Assembly: GCF_014698015.1 (NCBI RefSeq)
Contig: NZ_JACXBS010000002.1
Location: forward strand, 682,001-746,000
Source: Kocuria sp. cx-455
Lineage (GTDB): Bacteria > Actinomycetota > Actinomycetes > Actinomycetales > Micrococcaceae
Length of the DNA: 64,000 bases
Direction: 5' to 3'
Shown here: one piece after another, positions 15,886 through 23,908 of the stretch
Position numbering within the stretch: the first letter of the stretch is position 1
How the letters are laid out: every line of letters begins with the position of its first letter
Notes under the pieces: generated by a model
What the model was told of the DNA's origin: nothing
Database searches by the model: none
Seen by the model: the letters and a program-made list of their open reading frames with translations, nothing else
Position numbers and translations under genes: made by a program

Positions 15886-17844
15886 TTACCGCGTGATCCA
15901 CACCCCGCGCTTGGAGGTCCAGTGGGCGGTGACGCCATTGGAGAAGCGCTGCTGCACCTCTCCGTTGGAGGCCCTGTACTCGGAGGTGGCGGGCCAGCCC
16001 CAGCCGCGCTCCATGTCCGCGGCCTTCCATCGCTGCCCGATGGCACCGTTTTCTTGAACGGCATGAGCGCCGGTGCGGGAGGTCCACAGCACCTTGTTCT
16101 GCTTGGTGCCGTTGCGGAACAGCTGGTAGGCGCCGCCGGAGACGCGGCGTTCGTCGCTGGAGGGGAAGCCCAGTCCGCGCTCACGTCCGCCGGTAATGAA
16201 GCGCTTGCCGATCGCGGTGGGGTTCTCCACGATCTGGGCGCCGGTGGAGGAGTGCCAGTAAATGGTGGTCTTGCGACCGTTCTTCACGAACTCCTGGTAG
16301 CGACCGCCGTTGGCGGCGTTGGCCTCGTTCATCACGGGGTTACCCCACTTACCGGCACCACCGGTGGCGCGCCACTTGCTTCCGATCCCGCCCTTGGCGG
16401 AGAAGTTCGTGGACTGCACCTGCCCGGTCAGAGCCACGGCGCGAACGGCCGCGGCGGGGTTGATCTGCAGGGATCCCAGGGGGCCGGTGGAGGTGGACTT
16501 GAGCACCTGCTCGATCCGGGCCGGAGTCAGCCCGGGGTTGGCCTGCTTCATGAGGGCCACCGTCCCGGACACCAGAGGGGTGGCCATGGAGGTGCCGTAC
16601 TGGTTGCCGTACGTGCCAGCGGCGGGACCGGCTGTACCGCTGTTCACGGTGGAGAGCAGCGGGTACTGAGCCGTGCCACCGGGGGCCAGGACATCAACGA
16701 CCGCACCGATGTTCGAGTACCCAGCGGGAACCCCATTAGGGCCGGCCGCGCCCACCACAATGGTGTTAGCGCAATTGGCCGGGGCGGTGCCCGCGGCATT
16801 CACGCCACTGTTACCCGCCGCGACCACCACGGGGACCTTGCGGCCCACGGCCGTGTTGATCGCGGCCTGCAGCGTGTTGCCGCACTGTCCCGGGTAATTG
16901 AGGGACATGTTGATCACGGTGGAGGGATTGGGGTTGCGGGGCTGACCGGCAACGGTCGCACCGGAAGCCCAGGACACGGCGTCGGCGATGTCCGAAACCC
17001 ACCCGAAAGTGCACTTGCCCAGCACACGGACCGGTTGGATCCTGGCGCCGGGGGCTGCCCCGGCAATGCCCACGCGGTTGTTGTTGGTGGCCGCCGCGGC
17101 CAGCCCGGCCACGTGGGTACCGTGCCAGGACGAATTGCGCGCGGGGCTGCCCGTGCCGCAGTGGCCGGCGGCGGACCGGTCACCCTCGTCGCGGGGGTTG
17201 GCGTCGCGTCCGTTGCCGTCCACGGACAGGTCCGTGGGGGTGATGAAGTCGCGCCCGGTGACCACCTTGGAGTTGAGATCCGGGTGCGAGGTGATGCCGG
17301 TGTCCAGGATGCCGATCGTCTGGCCGTTCCCGCGGGCGAGGTCCCACGCGCCGGGGAAGTCGATTCCCCGGCTCCTCGTGTTGGCCCACTGAGCGGATTG
17401 CATGTACACGTCATTGGGCATCCAGCTGGCGGCGGCCAGGCGGTCCGGTTCGGCGTACTCCACGGCCGGGTCCGCGCGGAGCTCTTCCACGACCTTGTCC
17501 TGTTCGGTCTCATCGAGTTCGCGGTCCAAGCGGACCACGTCCGCGTCCGCCACGGTCTTCTTGACGTGCTCGGTGACCTCCGGGGTGGCGCCCGGTTCGG
17601 TGGCAAGGGCCTCATCGGCGGCGGACTCGACCACCTGGTCCTTCACGGTCTCGGCGGCGGCCGGTTCCCGGAACTTGATGATCACGCGATCGGTGTCCGT
17701 GGGCGGTTGAGCCGCCGAGGTGGTGGCCGGGGATTCCGGACCGTCCGTGGGGGCAGCCGCGGCGGGCTGGAGGGAGAAAGCTAAAGCGGCCGTCACGGCC
17801 AGTGGGAGAGTAACTGCGCGCAGGCGCGGTCTACGTACCGTCAT
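15886..17844 (-). CDS. secreted S8 (subtilisin) protease with LGFP repeats
   Basis: 652 aa. A Sec signal peptide (1-31, core AVTLPLAVTAALAFSLQ, end AAAA-P) is followed by an inhibitor-type propeptide (about 50-135) and an S8 catalytic domain (about 140-450) with DTGITSHPDL, HGTHVAGLAAA and GTSMATPLVSG carrying Asp, His and Ser. Residues 480-652 hold about three LGFP-like repeats (GIGSKWRATGG, AIGKRFITGGRERGLGFP, AIGQRWKAADMERGWGWP), which in corynebacteria help proteins bind the cell wall. The enzyme is thus probably an extracellular, wall-associated protease matured by autocleavage. GAAAGG precedes the ATG. It is monocistronic between two terminators. Confidence 0.92.
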   Translation of the reverse strand: MTVRRPRLRAVTLPLAVTAALAFSLQPAAAAPTDGPESPATTSAAQPPTDTDRVIIKFREPAAAETVKDQVVESAADEALATEPGATPEVTEHVKKTVADADVVRLDRELDETEQDKVVEELRADPAVEYAEPDRLAAASWMPNDVYMQSAQWANTRSRGIDFPGAWDLARGNGQTIGILDTGITSHPDLNSKVVTGRDFITPTDLSVDGNGRDANPRDEGDRSAAGHCGTGSPARNSSWHGTHVAGLAAAATNNNRVGIAGAAPGARIQPVRVLGKCTFGWVSDIADAVSWASGATVAGQPRNPNPSTVINMSLNYPGQCGNTLQAAINTAVGRKVPVVVAAGNSGVNAAGTAPANCANTIVVGAAGPNGVPAGYSNIGAVVDVLAPGGTAQYPLLSTVNSGTAGPAAGTYGNQYGTSMATPLVSGTVALMKQANPGLTPARIEQVLKSTSTGPLGSLQINPAAAVRAVALTGQVQSTNFSAKGGIGSKWRATGGAGKWGNPVMNEANAANGGRYQEFVKNGRKTTIYWHSSTGAQIVENPTAIGKRFITGGRERGLGFPSSDERRVSGGAYQLFRNGTKQNKVLWTSRTGAHAVQENGAIGQRWKAADMERGWGWPATSEYRASNGEVQQRFSNGVTAHWTSKRGVWITR

Positions 17845-18021
17845 AGGGCGGGGACCTTTCAGGGGCCCGGGCTCGAGCGGGGAATTCGATCGTCAACAAT
17901 CCCGGGTGATGGTGGGGGGCAGGCCCATCATAAGGAACCTCTCGCAGAATACTCAGGTACGAGTGTTACGTGTCGCGCCCGATCAGATGGGACACGCCCC
18001 GCGAAAACGCCCGGGACAGCA

Positions 18022-18056
18022 CAACGCCCGGTTCGAAAACATCGAACCGGGCGTTG
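18022..18056. terminator. terminator after rpmE2
   Basis: A perfect 15-bp stem (18022-18036 with 18042-18056) around a 5-nt loop lies 16 nt past the rpmE2 stop and upstream of the protease gene, separating the two minus-strand genes. Confidence 0.85.
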
Positions 18057-18071
18057 GTGGCAGTTCCAGAA

Positions 18072-18332
18072 TCAGCTGGAGGACTTGCCGAAGTTCTTGA
18101 AACGCTGGTTGAAGCGCTCCACGCGGCCGGCGGAGTCCATGATGCGCTGCTTGCCCGTGTAGAACGGGTGGGACTCGGAGGAGATTTCAACCTCGATGAT
18201 GGGGTACTCGTTGCCGTCTTCCCAGGTCTCCGTCTTGGAGGAGGTGGCGGTGGAACGAGTCAGGATGACCTTGCCGGAAGCGAGGTCACGGAACAGCACC
18301 GGGTGGTAATCCGGGTGAATTTCGGTCTTCAT
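18072..18332 (-). CDS. rpmE2: 50S ribosomal protein L31 type B
   Basis: 86 aa. [16 protein letters not shown] and the C-terminal [20 protein letters not shown] are the hallmark of L31. There is no cysteine at all, so it is the zinc-free type B form, which replaces the zinc-binding L31 when zinc is scarce and is often under Zur. I see no clear Zur box upstream, but a strong hairpin (18351-18372) lies in the probable 5' leader. AGAAGG precedes ATG 18332. It is followed by its own terminator. Confidence 0.95.
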   Translation of the reverse strand: MKTEIHPDYHPVLFRDLASGKVILTRSTATSSKTETWEDGNEYPIIEVEISSESHPFYTGKQRIMDSAGRVERFNQRFKNFGKSSS

Positions 18333-18350
18333 GGTGTCAACCTTCTGTAG

Positions 18351-18372
18351 GTGCCTGGATTTTGCCAGGCAC
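18351..18372 (-). promoter_or_regulatory. hairpin in the rpmE2 5' leader
   Basis: A perfect 8-bp stem GTGCCTGG/CCAGGCAC with a 6-nt AU-rich loop ends 18 nt upstream of the rpmE2 ATG. Structured L31 leaders for autoregulation are known in several bacterial groups including Actinobacteria; assignment to that class is not proven here. Confidence 0.4.
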
Positions 18373-18468
18373 GGCGTTGCTCGGATGGTGGTGCTTTTAG
18401 GCGCAAACGCGCCACGCACCAATCGGCCAGTGTACACCCGCGGTCTGCCCGCGGTCGATTGCCCCGGC

Positions 18469-18474
18469 TAGGAT
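18469..18474 (+). promoter_or_regulatory. candidate -10 of a leaderless lipoprotein mRNA
   Basis: TAGGAT lies 6 nt before GTG 18481 and no Shine-Dalgarno is visible between them. Confidence 0.35.
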
Positions 18475-18480
18475 GGACGG

Positions 18481-20349
18481 GTGGTTGCCGCCCCCCTGTC
18501 TACCCCCGCCCGCCCGTCCGTTTCTTCCCGACGACGCCGCTCGGTCGCCATCCTGGGCACCGCCCTCCTGTTGCTCACGGCTTGCTCGGATCAACCCGAA
18601 CCGGATCCCACCCCGGAACCCACGCCCACCGGACCCATTGCGGGGGTGGAGCGCAACGCCCCGCTGCACTCCGTGGATCCCGCCGAGGTGGCCCAGGCGC
18701 GGGACCTTCCGGAGACCTACCCCGGTAGTTCCCAGGACACCGGCGGGCAGGAAGCCACGGTCACCCTGCGCGGCGGAGAGCGGGGCGAGGACTACCGACA
18801 CGGTTCCGTGGGACTGTCCCTGGAGGCCACGGATCTCGCGGATCAACGCTTGAACCGGGACAACCCGGACCTGGTCAGCATCCTGGATTCGCTGAACGAG
18901 CCCACGGTGCGCTTTGGCGGTAATTCCACGGACCGCCGCTTCTACTTCACGGCCTCGGACGAACCCGTCCCCACCGACTGGCCGCTCAACGAGGGCGAGG
19001 AAATCACCAAGGTCACACCCGATGACCTCAAGCGCGTGGCGGAGTTGGCCGAACGCACCGATTCATCCGTGATCCTCAGCGCCAACCTGGCCCGCTACGA
19101 CCCCAAGCGGGCGGGCGAGTTGGCCCACCACGCCAAGGAGGCGTTCGGCGAGCGCCTGGTGGGTCTGATGGTCGGTAACGAGCCCAACGGGTTCTACCAG
19201 GGCGCGGGCAATGACCTCACGATCAAGGGCCCGGACTGGGATCAGGCGACCTACGCCAAACAACTGACGGCTTATGCGAAAGCCATTCACGACAAGGTGC
19301 CCACCCTGCGCATCGTGGCTCCGGCTGCGTATTCGGCCGATTGGTGGAACGCGGCCGCGGACGCCCCGAACACCGATCCCATGGCCATGGCAGTCCACCA
19401 GTACCCGCTGTCCGAGTGCGGCACCCAGTGGGAACATCAGCAGCCGACCGTGGCCAACGCCGTGGATCCCGCGACCCGGAACAATATCGACCGGCTCATG
19501 GATGAGGCCGCCCGGGATGCCGCGGACCACGACCTCCCGCTGTGGATCACGGAGACCTCGCTCTCGGCGTGTTCGGGGTCCAATGAGATCACCGAAACCC
19601 AGGTGGCCGCGGTGCACCAGGCCGAGTACTCCATGCGGGTTCAGGAGCACGGTGCCGAACGGGTGGCCGCGCACTCGTCCTTGGCGCCGTGCCGGGGCGG
19701 GGCGCCCATGTCCGTGTTGTGCTCGAGCGGAACCCTGGCCAATCCGGGGGAGGCGTTCTCCGTGCGCGCCAATGGCCTGGCCCTGGCGCTGATTGCGAGC
19801 ATCCCCGAGGGCAACATGGTGGAGACCTCGACCTCCACGGAGAACCTCACGAGCTACGCCGTGGAGCACGGTAACGGCACGGTGTCCGTGGTGCTCACCG
19901 ATTACCGCAATCCCGCACGCGCCAAGGACCGCACCACCAACCTCAGGTTGCCGTTCCGGGTGGACTACGCCACGCAGTCCCAGCTGCGCGGACCGTCCTG
20001 GACGGCCGAGTACCCCGTAGCCAGCCTGTTCGAAGACCACGAGGGCGGTGGTCCCAGCGCCACGGCAACGGGTGGTGCGAGCGCAAGCGGCGCGGCGTCG
20101 TCGGCGCCCGAATACCCCGCAGATCCGAACGTGGCCCTGAGCGTGGAACGCGCCCTGCAGACCGCGCCCCGTAACGCGGTGAGCGTGGATGGCTACGGCC
20201 TGCCGATGACCCCGGTGGGGGAGCGACCCCGCGTGGGTGGTGTGAAGGCCGGCAGCAGAAATGTCTCGGTGACGCTTCCCGCCGGGTCCACCACTGTGCT
20301 TACCCTGAAGAAGACCCAGCCGTCCCCGAGCCCCCAGGAGAGCCGATGA
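18481..20349 (+). CDS. lipoprotein with a GH79-like glycosidase fold
   Basis: 622 aa. A lipoprotein signal (SRRRRSVAILGTALLLLTAC, lipobox Cys near 36) anchors the protein outside the membrane, followed by a Pro/Thr-rich spacer. Residues 100-450 look like a clan-A (beta/alpha)8 glycosidase of the heparanase/beta-glucuronidase (GH79) kind: VRFGGNSTDRRF, VGNEPNGF with the expected acid/base Glu about 233, and LWITETSLSAC with a nucleophile Glu about 354. A beta-sandwich (450-620) closes the protein. The likely substrate is a uronic-acid glycan, fitting the uronate pathway 10 kb downstream (inference). It overlaps the lipoate ligase by ATGA. Disulfides are possible (CGT, CSG, CRGG, CSSG). Confidence 0.72.
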   Translation: MVAAPLSTPARPSVSSRRRRSVAILGTALLLLTACSDQPEPDPTPEPTPTGPIAGVERNAPLHSVDPAEVAQARDLPETYPGSSQDTGGQEATVTLRGGERGEDYRHGSVGLSLEATDLADQRLNRDNPDLVSILDSLNEPTVRFGGNSTDRRFYFTASDEPVPTDWPLNEGEEITKVTPDDLKRVAELAERTDSSVILSANLARYDPKRAGELAHHAKEAFGERLVGLMVGNEPNGFYQGAGNDLTIKGPDWDQATYAKQLTAYAKAIHDKVPTLRIVAPAAYSADWWNAAADAPNTDPMAMAVHQYPLSECGTQWEHQQPTVANAVDPATRNNIDRLMDEAARDAADHDLPLWITETSLSACSGSNEITETQVAAVHQAEYSMRVQEHGAERVAAHSSLAPCRGGAPMSVLCSSGTLANPGEAFSVRANGLALALIASIPEGNMVETSTSTENLTSYAVEHGNGTVSVVLTDYRNPARAKDRTTNLRLPFRVDYATQSQLRGPSWTAEYPVASLFEDHEGGGPSATATGGASASGAASSAPEYPADPNVALSVERALQTAPRNAVSVDGYGLPMTPVGERPRVGGVKAGSRNVSVTLPAGSTTVLTLKKTQPSPSPQESR

Positions 20350-21410
20350 CCAGTACCCGCAGACATGGCGAATACAAGGTGGTGGGCGGCAAATTAGTGG
20401 TCGCGGACCTGTCGGTCGTGGACGGGCACCTGGCGGAGGTCTCGATCAACGGGGATTTCTTCCTGGAACCGGACGAGGCGCTCGGTGACATCAACGCCGC
20501 GCTGAACGGGCTGCCGGAGTCGGCCGCTGCGGACGAGATGGTCGCGGCCATCGAGGCGGCCCTTCCCGCCGACGCCGTGCTGTTCGGTTTCGACGCCCGC
20601 GCGGTCGCGATCGCGGTGCGGCGAGCCCTGAGCAAGGCCACCGGCTGGGCCGACCACGAATGGGAGGTCATCGCCCCGCAGGTGCGCCCCACCCTCGAGA
20701 ACCTCGCCTTGGACGAAGTGCTCGCCCGGGAGGTGGGCGAGGGGCGGCGCAATCCCACGCTGCGACTGTGGGACTGGGAGGACCCGGCCGTGGTGATCGG
20801 CTCGTTCCAGTCGGTGCGCAACGAGGTGAGCCCGGAGGGCGCCGAGCGTCACGGCATCGAGGTGGTGCGCCGCGTGTCCGGCGGCGGGGCGATGTTCATG
20901 GAGGCCGGTAACTGCATCACGTATTCGCTGTACGTGCCGCAGTCGCTGGTGGACGGGTTGAGCTTCGCCGATTCCTATCCGTTCTTGGACGCGTGGGTCA
21001 TGCAGGCGTTCCAGTCCATGGGCCTGGATGCGCATTACGTGCCGCTCAATGACATCGCCACGCAGTACGGCAAGATCGGGGGAGCGGCGCAAAAGCGCTT
21101 TGGCCACGGCGGGATGGTCCACCACGTCACCATGAGTTACGACATCGACGCGGACAAAATGACCGATGTGCTGAGGATCGGCAAGGAAAAACTCTCCGAC
21201 AAAGGCACCCGCTCGGCCAAGAAACGCGTGGACCCGCTGCGGCGGCAAACCGGCATGAGCCGCGCCGATGTCATTTCCACCCTGAGCAAGTCGTTCACCG
21301 ATCGATATGACGCGGCGGCCGGTGAAATCACCGCCGAGGAACTGGCGGCGGCCCGTGACTTGGTGCGGTCCAAGTTCGCCACGCCGGAATGGATCCACCG
21401 CGTACCGTAG
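20346..21410 (+). CDS. lipoate-protein ligase A family, accessory domain at the N-terminus
   Basis: 354 aa. Residues 1-95 (HGEYKVVGGKLVVADLSVVD, ISINGDFFLEPDEAL) match the small accessory domain normally found at the C-terminus of LplA. Residues 110-350 are the BPL/LplA/LipB catalytic fold with VVRRVSGGGAMF (the RRxSGGGxVxH-like lipoyl-AMP motif), LNDIATQYGKIGGAAQ and a late KKRVDPLR. The family attaches lipoate to E2/H-protein lysines using ATP. The order is therefore reversed compared with E. coli LplA. The ATG overlaps the upstream lipoprotein gene by 4 bp, so they are co-translated although the functions look unrelated. Confidence 0.82.
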   Translation: MTSTRRHGEYKVVGGKLVVADLSVVDGHLAEVSINGDFFLEPDEALGDINAALNGLPESAAADEMVAAIEAALPADAVLFGFDARAVAIAVRRALSKATGWADHEWEVIAPQVRPTLENLALDEVLAREVGEGRRNPTLRLWDWEDPAVVIGSFQSVRNEVSPEGAERHGIEVVRRVSGGGAMFMEAGNCITYSLYVPQSLVDGLSFADSYPFLDAWVMQAFQSMGLDAHYVPLNDIATQYGKIGGAAQKRFGHGGMVHHVTMSYDIDADKMTDVLRIGKEKLSDKGTRSAKKRVDPLRRQTGMSRADVISTLSKSFTDRYDAAAGEITAEELAAARDLVRSKFATPEWIHRVP

Positions 21411-21485
21411 GATGTGCAAAAGTTACTGCCCTGATACGGCGGACACCGCACGACCGAATGACCCCCCACACCTCGGAGCCCCCAT

Positions 21486-22514
21486 ATGTCCCTGAATGAC
21501 TTCGACTACCACGAAGAAGAGCGCAGCCCCCGCAAGAGACACACCGGCCGCAATGTTCTTCTGGTGTTCTTGGCGCTGGTTCTGACGGTCGCCGTGGTGG
21601 CCGGTCTGTTCGTGTGGAACCTGGGCCGCAACTTCGACCGAGGGTCCAGCGCCATCGAGTCCGCGTTCCCCGCGGAGTCGGACCGCCCCGAAAAGGACTC
21701 CGCTCAGGACTCCGGCACCACGGTCATGCTGCTGGGTTCGGATAAACGCCCGGAGGGTGAAGACCCGAATGTCACGGGCTCCCGCGCGGACTCCATCATG
21801 CTGCTGCACATCCCCGCTGACGGTGGCGAGATGTTCATCATGTCCATCATGCGTGACACCTGGGTGGACATCCCCGGCGTGGGCGAAGCCAAGATCAACG
21901 CCGCGTTGGACCACGGCGGTATGCCGCTGATGGTGCAAACGGTCGAGGAGCATTTCGACACCCGCATCGACGAGGTCGCCCAGGTGGACTTCGCGGGCTT
22001 TGAAGGCCTCACCGACGCGCTGGGCGGAGTGACGGTCAACGTGCCGCAGTCCTTCACCACCCGTGAGGGTCAGACCTTCCAGCAAGGTCCCCAGAACATG
22101 GACGGTGAAACCGCCCTGGCCTTCGTCCGCGAGCGCTACGCGTTCCAGGACGGCGATTACCAGCGCGTGCGCAATCAGCGCGCCTACCTGCAGGCCATGA
22201 TCAACAAGCTCGTCAGTTCCGAGACCTTGACCAACCCGGTGAAGATCAACGACGTGGTCAAGCAGATTTCTCCCTACCTGACCGTGAGTGACGGTTTGAC
22301 CGCCAACTGGATCATCCGGCAGGCCCCTGACCTGGTGGGGCTGAGCAACAGTGACATCAGGATGTTCACGGTGCCCACTCAGGGCACCGGAACCTCCGCC
22401 GACGGGCAGTCGATCGTGGTGGCCGATACCCAGGCCATGCAGGAGATCGGCGAGGCCATAGCCAACGGCACGTTGGACGAGTACGTGGACAGCCTCCCCG
22501 CAGGAGATCAATGA
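21486..22514 (+). CDS. LytR-CpsA-Psr (LCP) family glycopolymer ligase
   Basis: 342 aa. A cytoplasmic N-terminus (1-18), one membrane helix (about 20-40) and an extracellular LCP domain (70-320). Family motifs include VMLLGSDKRP, SRADSIMLLHI, SIMRDTWVDIPG, KINAALDHGG and FVRERYAFQDGDYQRVRNQRAYLQA. LCP enzymes transfer undecaprenyl-linked teichoic, teichuronic or capsular chains onto peptidoglycan. It opens the 39-kb polysaccharide locus, so it is the likely wall-attachment enzyme for that polymer. CGGAG precedes the ATG. Confidence 0.92.
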   Translation: MSLNDFDYHEEERSPRKRHTGRNVLLVFLALVLTVAVVAGLFVWNLGRNFDRGSSAIESAFPAESDRPEKDSAQDSGTTVMLLGSDKRPEGEDPNVTGSRADSIMLLHIPADGGEMFIMSIMRDTWVDIPGVGEAKINAALDHGGMPLMVQTVEEHFDTRIDEVAQVDFAGFEGLTDALGGVTVNVPQSFTTREGQTFQQGPQNMDGETALAFVRERYAFQDGDYQRVRNQRAYLQAMINKLVSSETLTNPVKINDVVKQISPYLTVSDGLTANWIIRQAPDLVGLSNSDIRMFTVPTQGTGTSADGQSIVVADTQAMQEIGEAIANGTLDEYVDSLPAGDQ

Positions 22515-22597
22515 CCGAACTGCCGCGCTGACCCCCGGCCCGCTCCGACCCCCTCGAGCCAGGCCATCCCCCTTCCTCTTGACCCCGCGAGAGGCCC

Positions 22598-23908
22598 ATG
22601 CAGCCCCCTGACACCGAACTACGCCTGCTGCTCCTCACCAGTTCCTACTGGCCGGAGCACTCCCCACCGCAACGCCGCTGGACGTCCCTGATCACCACCC
22701 TGTGTGATCAGGGGTGGGCGGTGTCCGTGGTGGCACCGGTGGCGCATTACGGCCCGGGGCCGGACTACAATGCGGACACCAAAGGCCACGCCTGGCGGCT
22801 GCAGCACGGCCATCTGGGGGAGCGGATCTACCGCGTGCCGCACCTGCTGCTGGGAGACAACAGGATCTTCAAACTGGCCAACCAATTCGTCGGCGCCGCC
22901 GGCTCGGTGCTGCGGGGCGTGGCCACCGGCCGCCAGGACGCGGTGGTGGTCACGGCGCCGTCGTTGCCGTTGCTGGGATCGGCGTTGTTGGTGGCCCGGT
23001 TCAAGGGACTGCCGCTGGTGGTGGAGATGCGAGACGCGTGGCCCAATTTGGCCGAGGACGCCTCTCTGGTGCGCGGCGGATCCAAATCCGTGATTAACGG
23101 TGCCGTGGAATACGTGCAGAATCGTGCGGATCTGGTGGTCACCGTGACCGAGGGTTTCGCCCGCACGTTACGCGAGCGCGGGGTCACCAACGTGGTGACC
23201 GTGCGCAACGGAATTCTCATGGACCGCACACCGCACTTGGACGCACCCCCGGTCGACAGGAAGCGGCTGGAGGTCCTGTACCTGGGTAACCACGGCGAGT
23301 CCCAGGCCCTGGACGTGCTCATTCGCGCCGCGGCGCTGGTGGGTGACGACATGCGCCTCACGCTGGTGGGCCACGGAAGTCAGAAGCCGGCACTACGCCG
23401 CCTGGCCGTGGAGCTGGGCGTCAACGTTCGGTTCCTGCCTCCGGAATACCGGGAGGCAGTGTTCGAGCGCTACCGGGAAGCGGATTCCTTGGTGATCTCG
23501 CTCCGCGATGACTGGAAGTCCTTCGAGGACACCATTCCGTCCAAGACGTACGAGGTGCTGGCCATTGGCAGGCACATCACCGGGATTGTGCGCGGTGAAG
23601 CGGCCCATGTCCTCACCGAGGCGGGTGAGGGAGACATCGTGGAGTGCAAGCCCCGGGAAATCGCCGAGTTGTGGCGGGCACTGGCCGCCGATCGTGGCCG
23701 GTTACAACCCGCCGGATCCGGCCGGGCTTGGGTCCAGCGAAACGCCGAATACTCGGATCTCGCGTGCCAGTACAGCGAGCTGTTACGCGAGACCATTCAC
23801 GAGCACCGAACCCACCCCCCGCAATCCCTCGGGCGGCGCATCGCACGCGTGGGCCGGGCCGCCGTGAAGGTGGCCCGTAGCGTCCGCCGGGCCAGGAGGC
23901 ACGCCTGA
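22598..23908 (+). CDS. family 4 glycosyltransferase (WbuB-like)
   Basis: 436 aa, GT-B fold. LLLLTSSYWPEHSPPQRRWTSL at the start and MRDAWPNLAED, VTVTEGFARTLRERGV, VRNGILMDRT and VLYLGNHGESQALDVLIRAA further on are typical of WbuB/GT4 sugar transferases. The acceptor-site region VISLRDDWKSFEDTIPSKTYEVLAIG carries the conserved Pro-Ser-Lys-x-Tyr-Glu motif that contacts the nucleotide sugar. A basic amphipathic tail (RRIARVGRAAVKVARSVRRAR) could hold the enzyme at the membrane. Sugar unknown. Its TGA overlaps the next ATG by one base. Confidence 0.9.
   Translation: MQPPDTELRLLLLTSSYWPEHSPPQRRWTSLITTLCDQGWAVSVVAPVAHYGPGPDYNADTKGHAWRLQHGHLGERIYRVPHLLLGDNRIFKLANQFVGAAGSVLRGVATGRQDAVVVTAPSLPLLGSALLVARFKGLPLVVEMRDAWPNLAEDASLVRGGSKSVINGAVEYVQNRADLVVTVTEGFARTLRERGVTNVVTVRNGILMDRTPHLDAPPVDRKRLEVLYLGNHGESQALDVLIRAAALVGDDMRLTLVGHGSQKPALRRLAVELGVNVRFLPPEYREAVFERYREADSLVISLRDDWKSFEDTIPSKTYEVLAIGRHITGIVRGEAAHVLTEAGEGDIVECKPREIAELWRALAADRGRLQPAGSGRAWVQRNAEYSDLACQYSELLRETIHEHRTHPPQSLGRRIARVGRAAVKVARSVRRARRHA

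Noticed and set aside
15850-17784. 644-codon plus-strand open frame opposite the S8 protease
   Set aside because: It is antisense to a gene with complete protease motifs; its product is Gly/Val/His-rich low complexity, typical of the mirror of GC-rich coding DNA.
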